Under the pieces are notes generated by a model that saw only the letters and a program-made list of their open reading frames with translations, was not told the DNA's origin and made no database searches. From Aselliscus stoliczkanus (Eukaryota; Chordata; Mammalia; Chiroptera; Hipposideridae), in assembly GCA_033961575.1 (NCBI GenBank), contig CM066737.1, positions 53,978,771 to 54,042,770 on the forward strand: a stretch of DNA of 64,000 nucleotides. The letters run 5' to 3'. Made by a program: the position numbers and the translations under genes. Numbering within the stretch: position 1 is the first letter of the stretch; each line of letters opens with the position of its first letter. Below are positions 10,584 through 21,260 of the stretch, one piece after another.

Positions 10584-13107
10584 AAGCAGCCGACCTCATA
10601 ACTTGGAAAAGTGACTCGTGCGTATGGGTTGAGCAATGGCCCCTGCCAAAGGAAAAGCTGGAGGCTGCCGCCCTCTTAATACAGGGCCAATTGGAGGCTG
10701 GACACATAGAACCCTCAAATTCCCCTTGGAATACCCCTATCTTTGTAATCAAGAAAAAATCAGGCAAATGGAGACACCTTCAGGACTTAAGAGCTGTTAA
10801 TGCCACTATGGAAGATATGGGAGCTTTGCAACCTGGCCTCCCTTCCCCTGCCGCCATTCCTAAGGGAGATTACATTATAGTAATTGATATACAAGATTGC
10901 TTCTTCACCATCCCCTTGGTTGCCCAGTATTGCAAAAGGTTTGCCTTTAGCCTTCCATCCACTAATCTTAAGGAACCTTATCGTAGATATCAGTGGAAAG
11001 TCCTTCCCCAAGGCATGAAAAATAGCCCCACTCTCTGTCAAAAATTTGTCAGCCAAGCGCTTAGTGATATAAGGGAGGCTTTTCCTGAGGTCTACATCAT
11101 TCATTACATGGTTGATATTCTTCTTTCTCATAAACAATCAAAAGTAGTCCATGAGGTCTTAGAGTCTACAGTGCATGCTTTACAAAGTCATGGTCTAAAG
11201 ATAGCGCCAGAAAAAATTCAAACACATCCCCCATTTAATTATTTGGGGAGAGTGCTTCATACTAATATAATTACCCATCAGCCTTTAGAATTAAGAACAG
11301 ATGCTTTGTCCACTCTAAATGATTTTCAAAAACTTTTGGGAGATATTAACTGGATTAGGCCCTTTTTGAAACTGACCACCAAAGAGTTAAAACCTCTATT
11401 TGATATCCTTCGGGGAGACTCTAACCCTAGGTCTCCTCGACATTTGACAGAGGAGGCAAAAATCGCTCTTACCTTGGTAAATAAGGCAATAAATCACCAG
11501 TTCTTAACAAGGTTGGATTATTCTAAACCTTGGGCTTTGGCCATTCTGCCCACGCTCCATACTCCCACTGGATGTCTTTGGCAAGATGATCCACTGGAGT
11601 GGATCCACCTCCACACCACATCTAAAAAGATTGTAACAGCATATCCAAATCAGATTGCAGCTATGACAGCTAAAGGGCGTCGCCGTAGCATAGAATTGTT
11701 TGGCAGGGATGTACATTTTGTCATTCTCCCATATAAAAAAGAGCAAATTGAACTTTTATTTCAATTTAATGATGAATGGCAGATTGCCTTTGGAGGATTT
11801 ACAGGACAAATTCAGTACCATCTACCTGATCACCCCCTCCTTCAATTTATGTCGACACACCCTGTCATATTTCCCTCGAGGTCACAGGCTGAACCACTTC
11901 CTCCACCTGCAGTTTCAGTCTTTACTGACAGCTCCTCTAATGGTATAGCAGTCACAGTTATTGAGATGGAGAAACATGTTCAACATACTTCTGAAAAATG
12001 AGCACAAAAAACAGAATTTTTGGCAGTCATTTGTGCTTTCAAGCACTTATCAGACCAATCTTTCAATCTCTTCACTGATTCATTGTATATAGAAAGATTG
12101 TTCCCAAATATAGAGACAGCCTCCCTGCCTAATCATAAGACGACCATCTTTTCTTTACTGCAAGAGTTACAAGACTTGATCCATGGGAGGTCTGTTCCCT
12201 TTTTTGTAAGGTATATTCGGGCACATTCTGTCCTTCCTGGTCCAATACATCAAGGCAATCTCCTTGCTGATGCTTTAACAAGACCAGTTATTGCTACTGC
12301 TATAGAGGATGCTGCTGCAAGCCATGCCTTGCACCATGAAAATGCTACAGCCCTCCGATATCAGTTTCAAATATCAAGGGAAACTGCTAGAGCTATTGTG
12401 CGGAATTGTCCTGCTTGCCCTGTTCATCATTCTAGCCCTGTTCTCGGTGTTAATCCAAGAGGACTTACTCCAAATGCCCTTTGGCAGATGGATGTTACTC
12501 ATATCCCTACTTTTGGCAAACTTAATTATGTACATGTGTGTGTTGATACCTTTTCTCATGTTATTCTTGCCTCGGCTCGCACTGGAGAAGCCGTTCGGGA
12601 TGTGATCCAACATCTAACGCAGTGTTTTACATACCTGGGCATTCCTAAGGCCTTAAAGACAGACAATGTCCCTGCTTATACAGCCAAAGCTTTTAAAAAA
12701 TTCTGTAACACTTTTCAGATTAAACATCATACAGGCATACCTTATAATCCACAAGGTCAGGCCATCATAGAGAGAGCTCACCAAACACTTAAAACCCAAA
12801 TTACAAAACTTCAAGAAGGAGAGTTCAAATATAGCTCCCCTCACCACATCCTCCAACATGCACTTTTGTAATTAATATTTGCAATGTAGATAACAATGGA
12901 CTCTCCAACATGCATAGGCATTGGCACCCAGAGGCCACTGAGCCCAGTCCTCTCGTCCACTGGAAGGACCTTCTAACTGGTCAATGGAAAGGACCAGATG
13001 TCCTCCTTACTTGTGGGCGAGGATATGCTTGTGTCTTTCCACAGGACTCTGACTCACCTATTTGGATTCCTGATCATTTAATTCGGCCCTATAATAAGGC
13101 CGCCTGA
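10560..13107 (+). pseudogene. pol: Endogenous retroviral pol: reverse transcriptase, RNase H, integrase; broken
   Basis: This frame is again -1 to pro, fitting a second frameshift, and is readable from about 10560. The RT fingers and palm include WRHLQDLRAVN, VIDIQDCFF and LPQGMKNSP. The YxDD box at 11105-11116 reads YMVD, so the first of its two catalytic aspartates is absent. RNase H starts at FTDSSSNG and is cut by TGA at 11999-12001. The remaining acidic residues (TEFLAV, FTDSLYI, LLADALTRP) follow in the same frame. Integrase has a zinc-binding CPAC, then the catalytic triad in WQMDVTH, KTDNVPAYT and PQGQAIIERAH. The frame ends at 12869-12871; the integrase C-terminal SH3-like part ([13 protein letters not shown]) continues in another frame to 13107. 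At least three inactivating lesions are visible. Confidence 0.92.
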
Positions 13108-13210
13108 CTATCCTAGAGTTAATGCTTCTCTCACCCTTATTGCAGATTTGTACAATAACCCCGACCCCAAATCATTGAGGGGACGAGGGCATGTTTGTGT
13201 TTCTCCATAG

Positions 13211-14489
13211 GATGCTAAAAATGCTAAATGGCTTCCAAAAGATTGGTCCGCTTCGCGGGAACCCCTCCTGTGCTGGACGACACCCCTGCTGCTGATTTTG
13301 CTGGTATGCCCTCTGACGAATCAAGGAGAGCTGCACTGGGCATATGTGCCCGACCCGCCCGTTCTCCAGCCATCCAGCTGGGAAAGTCCTGAGATCCCAG
13401 TCTATGTCAATAATAGCCATGCCCTAGGACTGCCATCTAGTGGCCATTTAAAATGGCAAACGGAGAAGAATTTCAACTATAGTGGCTCTTTCTCAAAGTA
13501 ACAAAACGAGTTGGACAAGGGGACTGGCCTCTGGAATGTGGAAATCGGACACACAATACCAACAAAACTCTCTTTGGAAACTTGCAAGGGCAATGGGTGA
13601 GAACCTCCAAATTGTGACCGTTTGTAGACCAGATAATCCCTGTACTTCAACTGCTCGCTCTGTCAATGTATCCGCCTGTGTTCCCTCTCCTTATGTACTC
13701 ATGATTGGAAACTTGTCTATTACTTTTAATGGTTTAAGATTTAATGTATCTTGTTATAATTGTACTTTAACAAACTGTGTCTCTTGGGTACCACTTGGGA
13801 CCCGTGTTATGATATTTCATCAACCATCTTTTGTTATGCTTCCTGTTAATGTTTCTGGATCTTGGTATGCTGAGAGAAGCTTGCAATTATTTAAAGAGAT
13901 TGAATATGCTTTGAGTAGACCAAAAAGATTTATAGGGCATTTAATTGCTGGAATTGCTGCTCTTGTAACTGTTATTGCAACTGATGCCACTGCTGCAGTG
14001 GCCCTTTCTCAGACTGTTCTAAATGCACAGTATGTCAATGAATTATCAAAAAATGTTACTGTTACTTTAGGAACCCAAGAAGATATAGATAAAAAATTAG
14101 AACAAAAGGTAAATGCATTATATGATGTGGTTCAATATTTAGGTGATGAAATTCAAAGTTTAAAAGTATGGTCTCATTTGAAGTGTCGTGCAAAATATCA
14201 TTGCATATGTGTCACGCCTAAAACTTACAATGAAAGCTTCTATGGGTGGAATAAAGTCCACCTACACCTCCAAGGTATCTGACATGATGCTAATTTATCA
14301 CTAGATATGCTCCAGTTACATGATGAAATACAAAATATTAAAGAAGCTAAACCTTTACAGTTTGATGCTGCCCAGGCAGCTTCTCAGTTTGTAGACCAAA
14401 TTAGAAACTCCCTTCCATCCATGAAGGATGCCACTCATTTGAGCATGTCAATCCTTGCATTGGGTCTCGGTGCCCTTCTGGTTTTGTGA
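13211..14489 (+). pseudogene. env: Endogenous retroviral env (beta-type surface and transmembrane), broken and short
   Basis: Env mediates receptor binding and fusion. A hydrophobic leader (TTPLLLILLV, near 13285) has no ATG upstream in its frame. A first surface segment is readable 13298-13501, then the frame changes and a second runs 13482-14282, with a dense set of N-x-S/T glycosylation sites. A furin-type RPKR (13917-13928) is followed by an Ala/Val-rich fusion peptide. The transmembrane ectodomain has CX5C without the CX6CC of gamma-type Envs, so it is beta-type. A TGA at 14280-14282 interrupts it; the same frame resumes and ends in a membrane span (SILALGLGALLVL). Only about 0.7 kb separates leader and cleavage site, which suggests internal loss in the surface subunit. 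Confidence 0.85.
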
Positions 14490-14623
14490 CTACTTCCCAT
14501 CCTCATAAGATGCTTTATCAAGCAGTTTTTGGAGATACAGACTAACAGCCATGAGATGAAATTAAAGCCAGGCTGTAATTTAAATCATATGCCTGCTTGC
14601 TCCATTCCTCCCTACTTCAGCGA

Positions 14624-14780
14624 GGTCAGCCTAGCCAAAGACGGGTAAGGACCTCTTTGAATGTAACCAACCTAAGACAGGGCTTGATCGCTAGAGGTTC
14701 AAGTGCCAATGACGGGTAAGGTTATTACTTCATTAGGGGGACACCTAAGACAGGCACTGTCACTCGCAGCCACCTGGGGT
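14624..14780 (+). promoter_or_regulatory. Constitutive transport element (CTE)-like RNA export signal
   Basis: Between env and the 3' LTR the motif pair GACGGGTAAG / CCTAAGACAGG occurs twice in alternation: 14640-14649, 14671-14681, 14711-14720 and 14744-14754. The same alternation builds the two near-identical internal loops of the Mason-Pfizer monkey virus CTE, which bind NXF1/TAP to export unspliced RNA. The location between env and the polypurine tract also matches. Pairing was not computed. Confidence 0.8.
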
Positions 14781-14799
14781 CACAGGTGAGCTTAAATAA

Positions 14800-14814
14800 A
14801 TAAAAAGGAGGAGA
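14800..14814 (+). other. Polypurine tract
   Basis: TAAAAAGGAGGAGA abuts the 3' LTR. It is the expected RNase H-resistant primer for plus-strand DNA synthesis. Confidence 0.85.
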
Positions 14815-15233
14815 TGCTGGAAGCCATGCAAGAAGGCCTTGGTCTGGGAAAAAATATGTTTTTCTTCTTTACTGCACCTGAAAGGTGTTTGGTCACTTTT
14901 GAGGTATGTGGTGAGAATGGCCAGTTCCAGTAAGAAGCACAATAGTATAGATGTTTATCTGAAGTTTTGGGAAACTAACAGTATGGGAACCTGACCCTTA
15001 AGCAGCCATTGTGTAGTTAATAGATTACTAGCATATGTAGTCATCCATGCCATTCATTGTCTATCCTACACGTACCCTGAAACCCTGAAAATGTATATAA
15101 GGACTGTGAGAAATAAACTCGGGATCTATCTGCCTTCCATCTTTTCTGCAAAAAAGAAATTTCTGCCTCTTCATTGCGCCGACTCCGTGCCCACCTTCTT
15201 GAGCCCTGGTCCTGCGAGAGCTAGACTCCCACA
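14815..15233 (+). repeat. 3' LTR of the provirus
   Basis: 419 bp, beginning TGCTGGAAGCC and ending CTCCCACA, followed directly by the target duplication AAACAG. TATA and AATAAA positions match those of the 5' LTR. Confidence 0.95.
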
Positions 15234-15239
15234 AAACAG

Positions 15240-16002
15240 TATGGAGGTTTCTCAAAAAATGTAGAACAGAGTTACTATACAACCCAGCAATTCCTCTCCT
15301 GTGTATCTACACAAAAAAATCTGAAAACATTTATCCATAAAGATATGTGTACCCTCATGTTCAATTCAACATTATTCACGGTGGGAAGGACATGGAAACA
15401 ACCAAAGTGTCCTTCGATAGATAGTTGGATAATGAAGATGTGGTACGTATACACAGTGAAATACTACTTGACCATAAGAAAAGATGAAATAATGCCATTT
15501 GCGACAGCATGGATGGATCTTGAGATTATTATACTAAGTGAAATAAGTCAGATAGAAAAAGTAAAGAACCATATGATTTTACTCATAATGTAGTACATAA
15601 AACTGAAAGCAGCAAAGGAACAAGACAAACAAACAAAGAGGCAAAAACTCCTAGACACAGACAACAGTTCAGTGTTTACCAGAGGGTAAGGGCGGCTTTC
15701 CAGAGGGTGTATAGAAGAGAGTAAAGGGGGTCAAATATATGGTGATGGAAGGAGAGCTGACTCTGGATGGTGAACACACAATACAGGATATAGATGATGT
15801 ATTATAGAAATGTACACTTGACGTGATATTCTCTAGGTCCATCATGTGTACATTTCTGGATTGGGGAAGGGGGGTTATCACTTGCAAGGGGTGTAAATGT
15901 CTAACTATTGCATTGTTTTGTACACCTGAAACTAATAAAAACAGAAATGTACACTTGAAACCTATATAACTTCACTAACCAATGTCACCTCAATAAATTT
16001 AA
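15240..16002 (+). repeat. 3' end of the old L1 (ORF2 C-terminus and 3'UTR)
   Basis: The L1 interrupted at 7308 resumes here: ATGGAGGTTTCTCAAAAAAT follows directly after the provirus duplication. The ORF2 tail is readable at 15345-15593 (MKMWYVYTVKYYLTIRKDE, FATAWMDLEIIILSEISQ). The 3'UTR ends with CACCTGAAACTAATAAAA-type sequence and CCTCAATAAATTTAAGG, merging into a purine microsatellite. Confidence 0.88.
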
Positions 16003-16046
16003 GGAAGAAAGAAAGGAAAAAAGAAAGGAAGGAAGGAAGGAAGGAA

Positions 16047-16108
<62 letters not shown>

Positions 16109-16135
16109 AAAGAAAAGAAAAGAAAGAAAATTTTT
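16003..16135 (+). repeat. (GGAA)n/(GAAA)n microsatellite
   Basis: Pure purine tetranucleotides, first GGAA then GAAA and AAAAG units, follow the L1 3' end. They probably expanded from its poly(A) tail. Confidence 0.95.
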
Positions 16136-16279
16136 AAAGGAGCTAGAGATTCTGTAAAGAGCTATTTCTAGGAATAAGGATTTCACAAGTGGTTGATGTT
16201 TTGCTTGACAGGTGCCCCCAAAGTATGAGCATAACAAATGGGGTTCAGAAAGACAAGAAACCTTCTAAGAACTTACATA

Positions 16280-16592
16280 TATGGCCTTGTGTTAAATAGA
16301 AATTGTACCTTAGTTTCTCTACAAATAAGAAGTCAAATGATGGAGTGGAATTAAATAGTGAAATACACTGCCCAATGGGATTGGAAAATGAAAGTTTTGG
16401 AAGACGTGAAGATAAACCTGTGAGTAGATTACATACCAGGTCAAGTAACTAGAAATCTAACCTTCTAACACTCTAAAACTATAACTAGCTACAACTAATT
16501 ATAACCATGAGTAACTATAAAGTATAACCAACTATATACTTAAACTATATACTTAAACATAAAAATATCTAAGCATAACGATAACTAGCAAT
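16280..16592 (+). repeat. Copy A of a module shared with 23160-23420, followed by an ACTA-rich array
   Basis: The first ~200 bases (for example GTGAGTAGATTACATACCAGGTCAAGTAACTA) align by eye with 23200-23330 (GTGAGTTTATTACATTCTAGGTCAAATAACTA). A degenerate array of AACTATAACTAGCTACAACTA-like units follows, up to the L1 insertion at 16604. The 16136-16280 segment before it shows nothing recognisable. Confidence 0.75.
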
Positions 16593-17285
16593 AAGAACTG
16601 CAGACTTCCAGAAAAATGGCAGAATAGACAGATGCTGTGCTAACTACCTCCCAGGATCACACCAAAATTACAAACAAATTATACAGCATTCAACCCCGGA
16701 GGTCCCTGGAACACTAGATGAACAGAATCACTAAATGAACTTAAAGAGGATGCCACATCGGGTCTGGTAGGATGGGCAGAGATGAGAGAGGGCAAACCCT
16801 GTGAGGGAAGCCCCAGCTATGGGGAGGCTGCTCTGGTTGGGGGAGAGATCCTCCGGCCACACACCAAGCTCACCAGCCCAGAGTTCCTTTGCCGGGAACA
16901 GAAGTTCCAAGATAGTTGGCAGTAAATTAGTGAGATCTCTCTTTGCTCAGCTCGGTGAGGCTAAGAGCGTCTAGAGAATCAGTGGTGCCGATGCACGGGC
17001 TTGCTCGTCGGTGAGCACTTATCTGGTTCCTGGTGGAGGGAGTAGCTGTGTGAGCCGAGCCCAGGAGCCTGCGGGGACGGACTGAGCTGAGCACCTTTGG
17101 TACAAAGGCTGGAGGTTTTTGAACTATTGTTCCCCTGGCGTGGAGCCTGCATGCGAGTGGTGTAAGGAGGGCGCCATTTTGTCAGGGTTGGGCCGTCCCA
17201 CAGAGGATCTGGTCCGGGACCTCATTGGTCTGGTGGAAATGGCGCAGAAGTGCATGTGTGCCTGCACGCATGCGCATGTGGTCTT

Positions 17286-17507
17286 GGATCCCCATCCTCC
17301 GCCTGTCTTATACTGCGTTTCCAGGGAAACGCTGGGCGGGTGCCCTCCAACTCCAACAGGCTGCTCACTGAGACTGGGGAGTGCCTGAGCTGCCTCGGAT
17401 CCCCACCCTCCGCCCTGTTTGTGCTGCGTTGCCAGGGAAATGCCTGGTGGGTGTGCTCTGGCTCCGACAGGCTGCTCACCAAGACGCGGGAGTGTGCAAG
17501 CCGCATT
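17286..17507 (+). repeat. Two ~110-bp tandem repeats in the L1 5'UTR
   Basis: GGATCCCCATCCTCCGCC...CAACAGGCTGCTCACTGAGAC recurs as GGATCCCCACCCTCCGCC...CGACAGGCTGCTCACCAAGAC about 110 bases downstream. Tandem units in L1 5'UTRs are usually promoter monomers. Promoter activity here is inferred. Confidence 0.8.
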
Positions 17508-17685
17508 GGGTCCCGGCTGTATGCACTGCACTTGCAGAGTTGCCAGGCTGGTGATTGGTTGTCGGGCTGAGACTGGGAGTTTTCCTGGGAGTGTTGGGCC
17601 ATGAGCTGTGTGCCTGTGTGATCCAGCCAGGGCTCTTCTGGTGATCTATCTAATATATCAAAGGAATTCCAGAGCGACAGCCATA

Positions 17686-18558
17686 ATGGGGAAACAAAGA
17701 AATATGGCACAAGTAAAAGATCAGAACAAACCTCTAGAAATGAAACCAAATGAAACAGAGGGATCCAAACTTTCAGAGACAGAGTTTAGAAAACTGATGA
17801 TAAGAATGTTTAACAAACTTAGTGAGAACATAAAGAAGGATAGAGAAATCATAAAAAACAACCAGTTAGAACTAAAGAATACAATAACTGAAATGAAGAA
17901 CACACTTGAAGGAACCACCGGTAGAGTAGATGAAGCAGAGGAGCGGATCAGCGATTTGGAAGACAAAATAGCAGAAATCACCCAGTTGGCACAACAAAAA
18001 GACCAAAGAATAAAAAACAATGAAAATAGTTTAAGAGCCCTATGGGACAAGATGCAGCGCAACCATCTTTGTATCATAGGAATACCAGAAGGAAAAGAGA
18101 AGAAGCACGGAATTGAGAATGTATTTGAAAAAATGATGACTGAAAACTTCCCTACCCTTTTGAAGGAAATCAACATACATGCCCAGGAAGTGCAGAGGGT
18201 TCCAAACAAGCTGAACCCAAACAGGTCCACACCAAGTCACATCATAGTTAAAATGGCAAAGCTTAAAGACAGAGACAGAATCCTAGAGGCAGCAAGAGAA
18301 AGACAGCAGGTTACTTACAAAGGAACTCCTGTTAGACTAACAGCTGACTTGTCTACAGAAACTCTGCAGGCCAGAAGGGAGTGGCAGGAGATACTCAAAG
18401 TGACACAAAATAAAGGCCTACAACCAAGATTGCACTACTCAGCATGGCTATCACTTAAAATTGAAGGAGAAATAAAGAGCTTCTCAGAAAAGAATAAGCT
18501 TAAGGAATTCATTACCAACAAGCCAGCATTGCAAGAAATGTTAAAAGGGCTTTTTTAA
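17686..18558 (+). CDS. L1 ORF1 protein, intact reading frame
   Basis: A complete 290-residue frame for the L1 RNA-binding chaperone. The start MGKQRNM was chosen because it aligns with MGRQRNT of the intact copy at 36694-37569; an in-frame ATG 26 codons upstream lies in 5'UTR sequence. A coiled coil spans roughly residues 35-135 (ENIKKDREIIKNNQLELKN, VDEAEERISDLEDKIAEI). An RRM-like part has LCIIGIPEG, and the C-terminal domain has RQQVTYKGTPVRLTADLS and KPALQEMLKGLF. It would bind L1 RNA as a trimer in cytoplasmic particles. Its own ORF2 is mostly deleted, so the frame survives by youth rather than by known function. Transcription is not shown. Confidence 0.85.
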   Translation: MGKQRNMAQVKDQNKPLEMKPNETEGSKLSETEFRKLMIRMFNKLSENIKKDREIIKNNQLELKNTITEMKNTLEGTTGRVDEAEERISDLEDKIAEITQLAQQKDQRIKNNENSLRALWDKMQRNHLCIIGIPEGKEKKHGIENVFEKMMTENFPTLLKEINIHAQEVQRVPNKLNPNRSTPSHIIVKMAKLKDRDRILEAARERQQVTYKGTPVRLTADLSTETLQARREWQEILKVTQNKGLQPRLHYSAWLSLKIEGEIKSFSEKNKLKEFITNKPALQEMLKGLF

Positions 18559-18614
18559 ACAAAAGAAAGGGGTAAACAAGCTAACCCAGGAAGACCAGGA
18601 ATACAAATAACAAA

Positions 18615-19185
18615 ATGGCAATACATATGCACCTATCAATAATCATTTTAAATGTGAATGGGCTAAATGCTCCAATCAAAAGACAGAGAGTGGCTGAGTG
18701 GATAAGAAAATAGGACACATGTATATGCTGTTTACAGATGGAATAAGATATTTCATGCAAATGGAAATGAGAAAAAAAAAAGCTGGAGTACCAATACTTA
18801 TTTTGGAGAAAATAGACTTTAAAATGACTACAATAAAAGACAAAGAAGGGCACTATAACCCTAACAAACATCTATGCACCCAACATAGAAACTCCTAATT
18901 ACATATAACAGATTTTGACAGACAGAAAGACAGAGATCAACAGTAACACTATCATAGTAGGGAACTTCAACACCCCATTGTCACCAATGGACAGACCCTT
19001 TAGACAGAAAACCAACACAGAAAGAGGGGCCTTAAATGACACTTTAGACCAGCTGGACTTCGTTGATATTTTTAGAGCATTTCACCCTGAAAAAACAGAA
19101 TATACATTCTTCTCGAGTACACATGGGACATTTTCCAAAATAGACCACGTTAGGCCACAAAACAAGTCTCAGTAAATTTAAGGAG
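18615..19185 (+). pseudogene. L1 ORF2 5' fragment (endonuclease), truncated
   Basis: It begins [20 protein letters not shown] just after ORF1. It is broken early by a stop near 18711 and a deletion, and resumes at 18915-19175 with the catalytic GNFNTPLSP region (the usual Asp is Asn here) and [10 protein letters not shown]. The rest of the endonuclease, the whole reverse transcriptase and most of the C-terminus are missing. Confidence 0.85.
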
Positions 19186-21158
19186 ATTGAAATCATATCA
19201 AGCAGATATAAAAGAAAAACTGATGGTTGCTGGCTGTTAGGGAGTGGGGATGAGGGAGAGGGGGAAGGTTCTGGATAGCACAGGTGGGTGACTACAATGT
19301 TGCTGCAGGGATATCGGGGGGCAGTTCTGGGAATGTAATTGATAATGTTGTGAAGAGACTATTAACTGAAATAATTCAGTCGGAGAAAGATAAGTACCAT
19401 ATGATCCCACTTATATGTGGAATCTGAAAAACTGAATGAACGATCAAAGTAAACAGACTCGTAGATATAGAGGAAAAACTGAGCGTTGCTAGTTGGGAGG
19501 GGGAGTGGAGATGAGAGAGAAGGGAAAGTGATTAGACAGCATAAATAGACAACTACAATATTGACACAAGGATATGAAACACAGTTCGGGGAATATAATA
19601 ATGTTGTAAAAATTTTGTGGCGTGTCAGATAGTCACATGTCTTGTTATGGAGACCACTTCATGGATGGAGTAGAGGCTTGATCACTGCACTGTACACCTG
19701 AAGCTGATGTTGTATAATAGTGTATGCCAACTGTAACTAAATATATAGATAGTCACAGGATGTGGAGTATACTGTGGAAGGGAGTCAAAGGAATTCTAGT
19801 GGATATGTACGGTATGGGGGAGTGGAGTGGCGAACTGAGGTAGGGGGTTGTCACTTTTGGGGGTAAAGTGTATAACTATTGCATGCGTTGGACACCTAAA
19901 ACTAATAAAAATAAATAAATAAATTTTTTTTTAAAAAGGACTGCAGTCATACCTCAGAAATATTGCAGGTTTAGTTCCAGACCACCACAATAAAGCAAAT
20001 ATTGCAATATAGTGAATCACATTAATTATTTTTTCTGGTGCATATAAAATTTATCTTTACACTATACTGTAGACTATTAAGTGTGTAATAGCATTATGTT
20101 TAAAAATGTACTGCACATACCTTAATTAAAAATATTTTATTGTTAAAAAATGCTAACTACAATCTGAGCCTTCAGCAGGCTGTAATCATTTTGCTGGTGG
20201 AGGTTGTTGTCTTCCTGTTGAAGGCTGCTGACTGATCAGGGTGATGACTGCTGAAGGCTGGGATGCCTGTGCCAATTTCTTAAAATAACACAATTAAATT
20301 TTCCACATTGATTGATTCTTCCTTTCACAAAGGATTTAACTGTAGCATGTGATGCTCTTTGATGGCATTCTATGCACAGTAGAACCTCTTTCAAATTTAG
20401 AGTCAATTCTATCACACCTTGTTGCTGCTTTATCAACTAAGCTTACATAACAGTTGTCATTTCAACAATCTTTATAGCATATGCACCAGTAGCAGATTCT
20501 ATCTCAAGAAACCACTTTCTTTGCTCATCTATAAGAAACAAATCCTCATCCCTTTAAGTTTTATCATGAGATTGCAGAAATTGAGTCACATGTTCAGGCT
20601 CCATTTCTAGTTCCAGTTCTCTTGCTATTTCCATTGCATCTGCATTTACTTCCTCCACTGAAGTCTTGAACCCCTCAAAGTCATCCATGAGGGTTGGAAT
20701 CAACTTCTCCCAAACTCCTGTTAATATTGATAGTTTGACCTCTTCCTATGAGTCACAGTGTTCTTAATGGAATCCAGAATGGTGATTCATTTTCGAAGGT
20801 TTCCAATTGACTTTTTCCAGAGACATCAGAGGAATTCATAGCCTTACAAAATGTATTTCTTAAATAATAAAACTAGAAAGTAGAAATTACTCCTTGATCC
20901 ATGGGATACAGAATGGATGTTGGGGAAACAGGCATGAAAACATCAATCTCATTGAACATTTCCATCAGCGCTCTTGGGTTACCATGCACATTTTCAATGA
21001 GTAGTACTATTTTGAAAGGAATCTTTTTTCTTCTGAGCAGTAGGTCTCAACGGTGGCCTTAAAATATTCAGCAAACCATATTGTAAACAGATGTTCTGTC
21101 TTTCAGGCTTTGTTGTTCTATTTAGAGAGAAAAAGCAGAGTACATTTAGCATAATTTT

Positions 21159-21260
21159 ATTTTTTTGAGGGCAGTGTCACTGGCCCTCATATGTGGGACT
21201 GAACTGGGTCCACTGGCTTTCCAAGCCAGCGCTTAACCACCGCGCCACTCGGCCGGCCCA
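21159..21260 (-). mobile_element. tRNA-derived SINE (short form), copy 2
   Basis: Reverse orientation: poly(T), GAGGGCAGTGTCACTGGCCC, then AGCGCTTAACCACCGCGCCA and GGCCGGCCC. It is flanked by TTTAGCATAATTTT-type duplicates, the right one carrying an extra ~11 bases. It lies in the Tigger1 element. Confidence 0.9.

Larger units (their letters stand above)
7309..15233 (+). mobile_element. Betaretrovirus-like endogenous provirus, full length but inactivated
   Basis: The 7925-bp provirus has LTR, primer binding site, gag, pro with dUTPase and G-patch, pol, env, an export element, a polypurine tract and LTR in order. It is flanked by a perfect 6-bp target duplication AAACAG at 7303-7308 and 15234-15239. 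Its dUTPase in the pro frame, G-patch, two-zinc-knuckle NC and 6-bp duplication all indicate class II (beta) affinity. It sits inside the old L1, in sense orientation with it. Every gene carries at least one stop or frameshift, so it cannot make particles. No SINE or L1 has inserted into it. The LTRs differ at about 17 of 419 positions by my hand count. Confidence 0.95.
16604..19935 (+). mobile_element. L1 element with intact ORF1 and internally deleted ORF2
   Basis: It is flanked by an 11-bp duplication, AAGAACTGCAG (16593-16603) and AAGGACTGCAG (19936-19946), with one mismatch. The right copy includes the first three bases of a Tigger1 element, so this L1 landed at the edge of an existing transposon. 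It has a ~1.1-kb 5'UTR, ORF1, the start of ORF2, then a jump near 19190 to sequence of the ORF2 end and 3'UTR. The 3'UTR-like G-rich stretch appears twice (19220-19280 and 19480-19540), so the deletion was accompanied by rearrangement. The tail is AAATAAATAAATAAA. Confidence 0.88.

Noticed and set aside
17124..17749. Overlapping frames on both strands of the L1 5'UTR at 17100-17750
   Set aside because: They lie over the tandem ~110-bp units and conflict with each other; the real product of this L1 starts at 17686.
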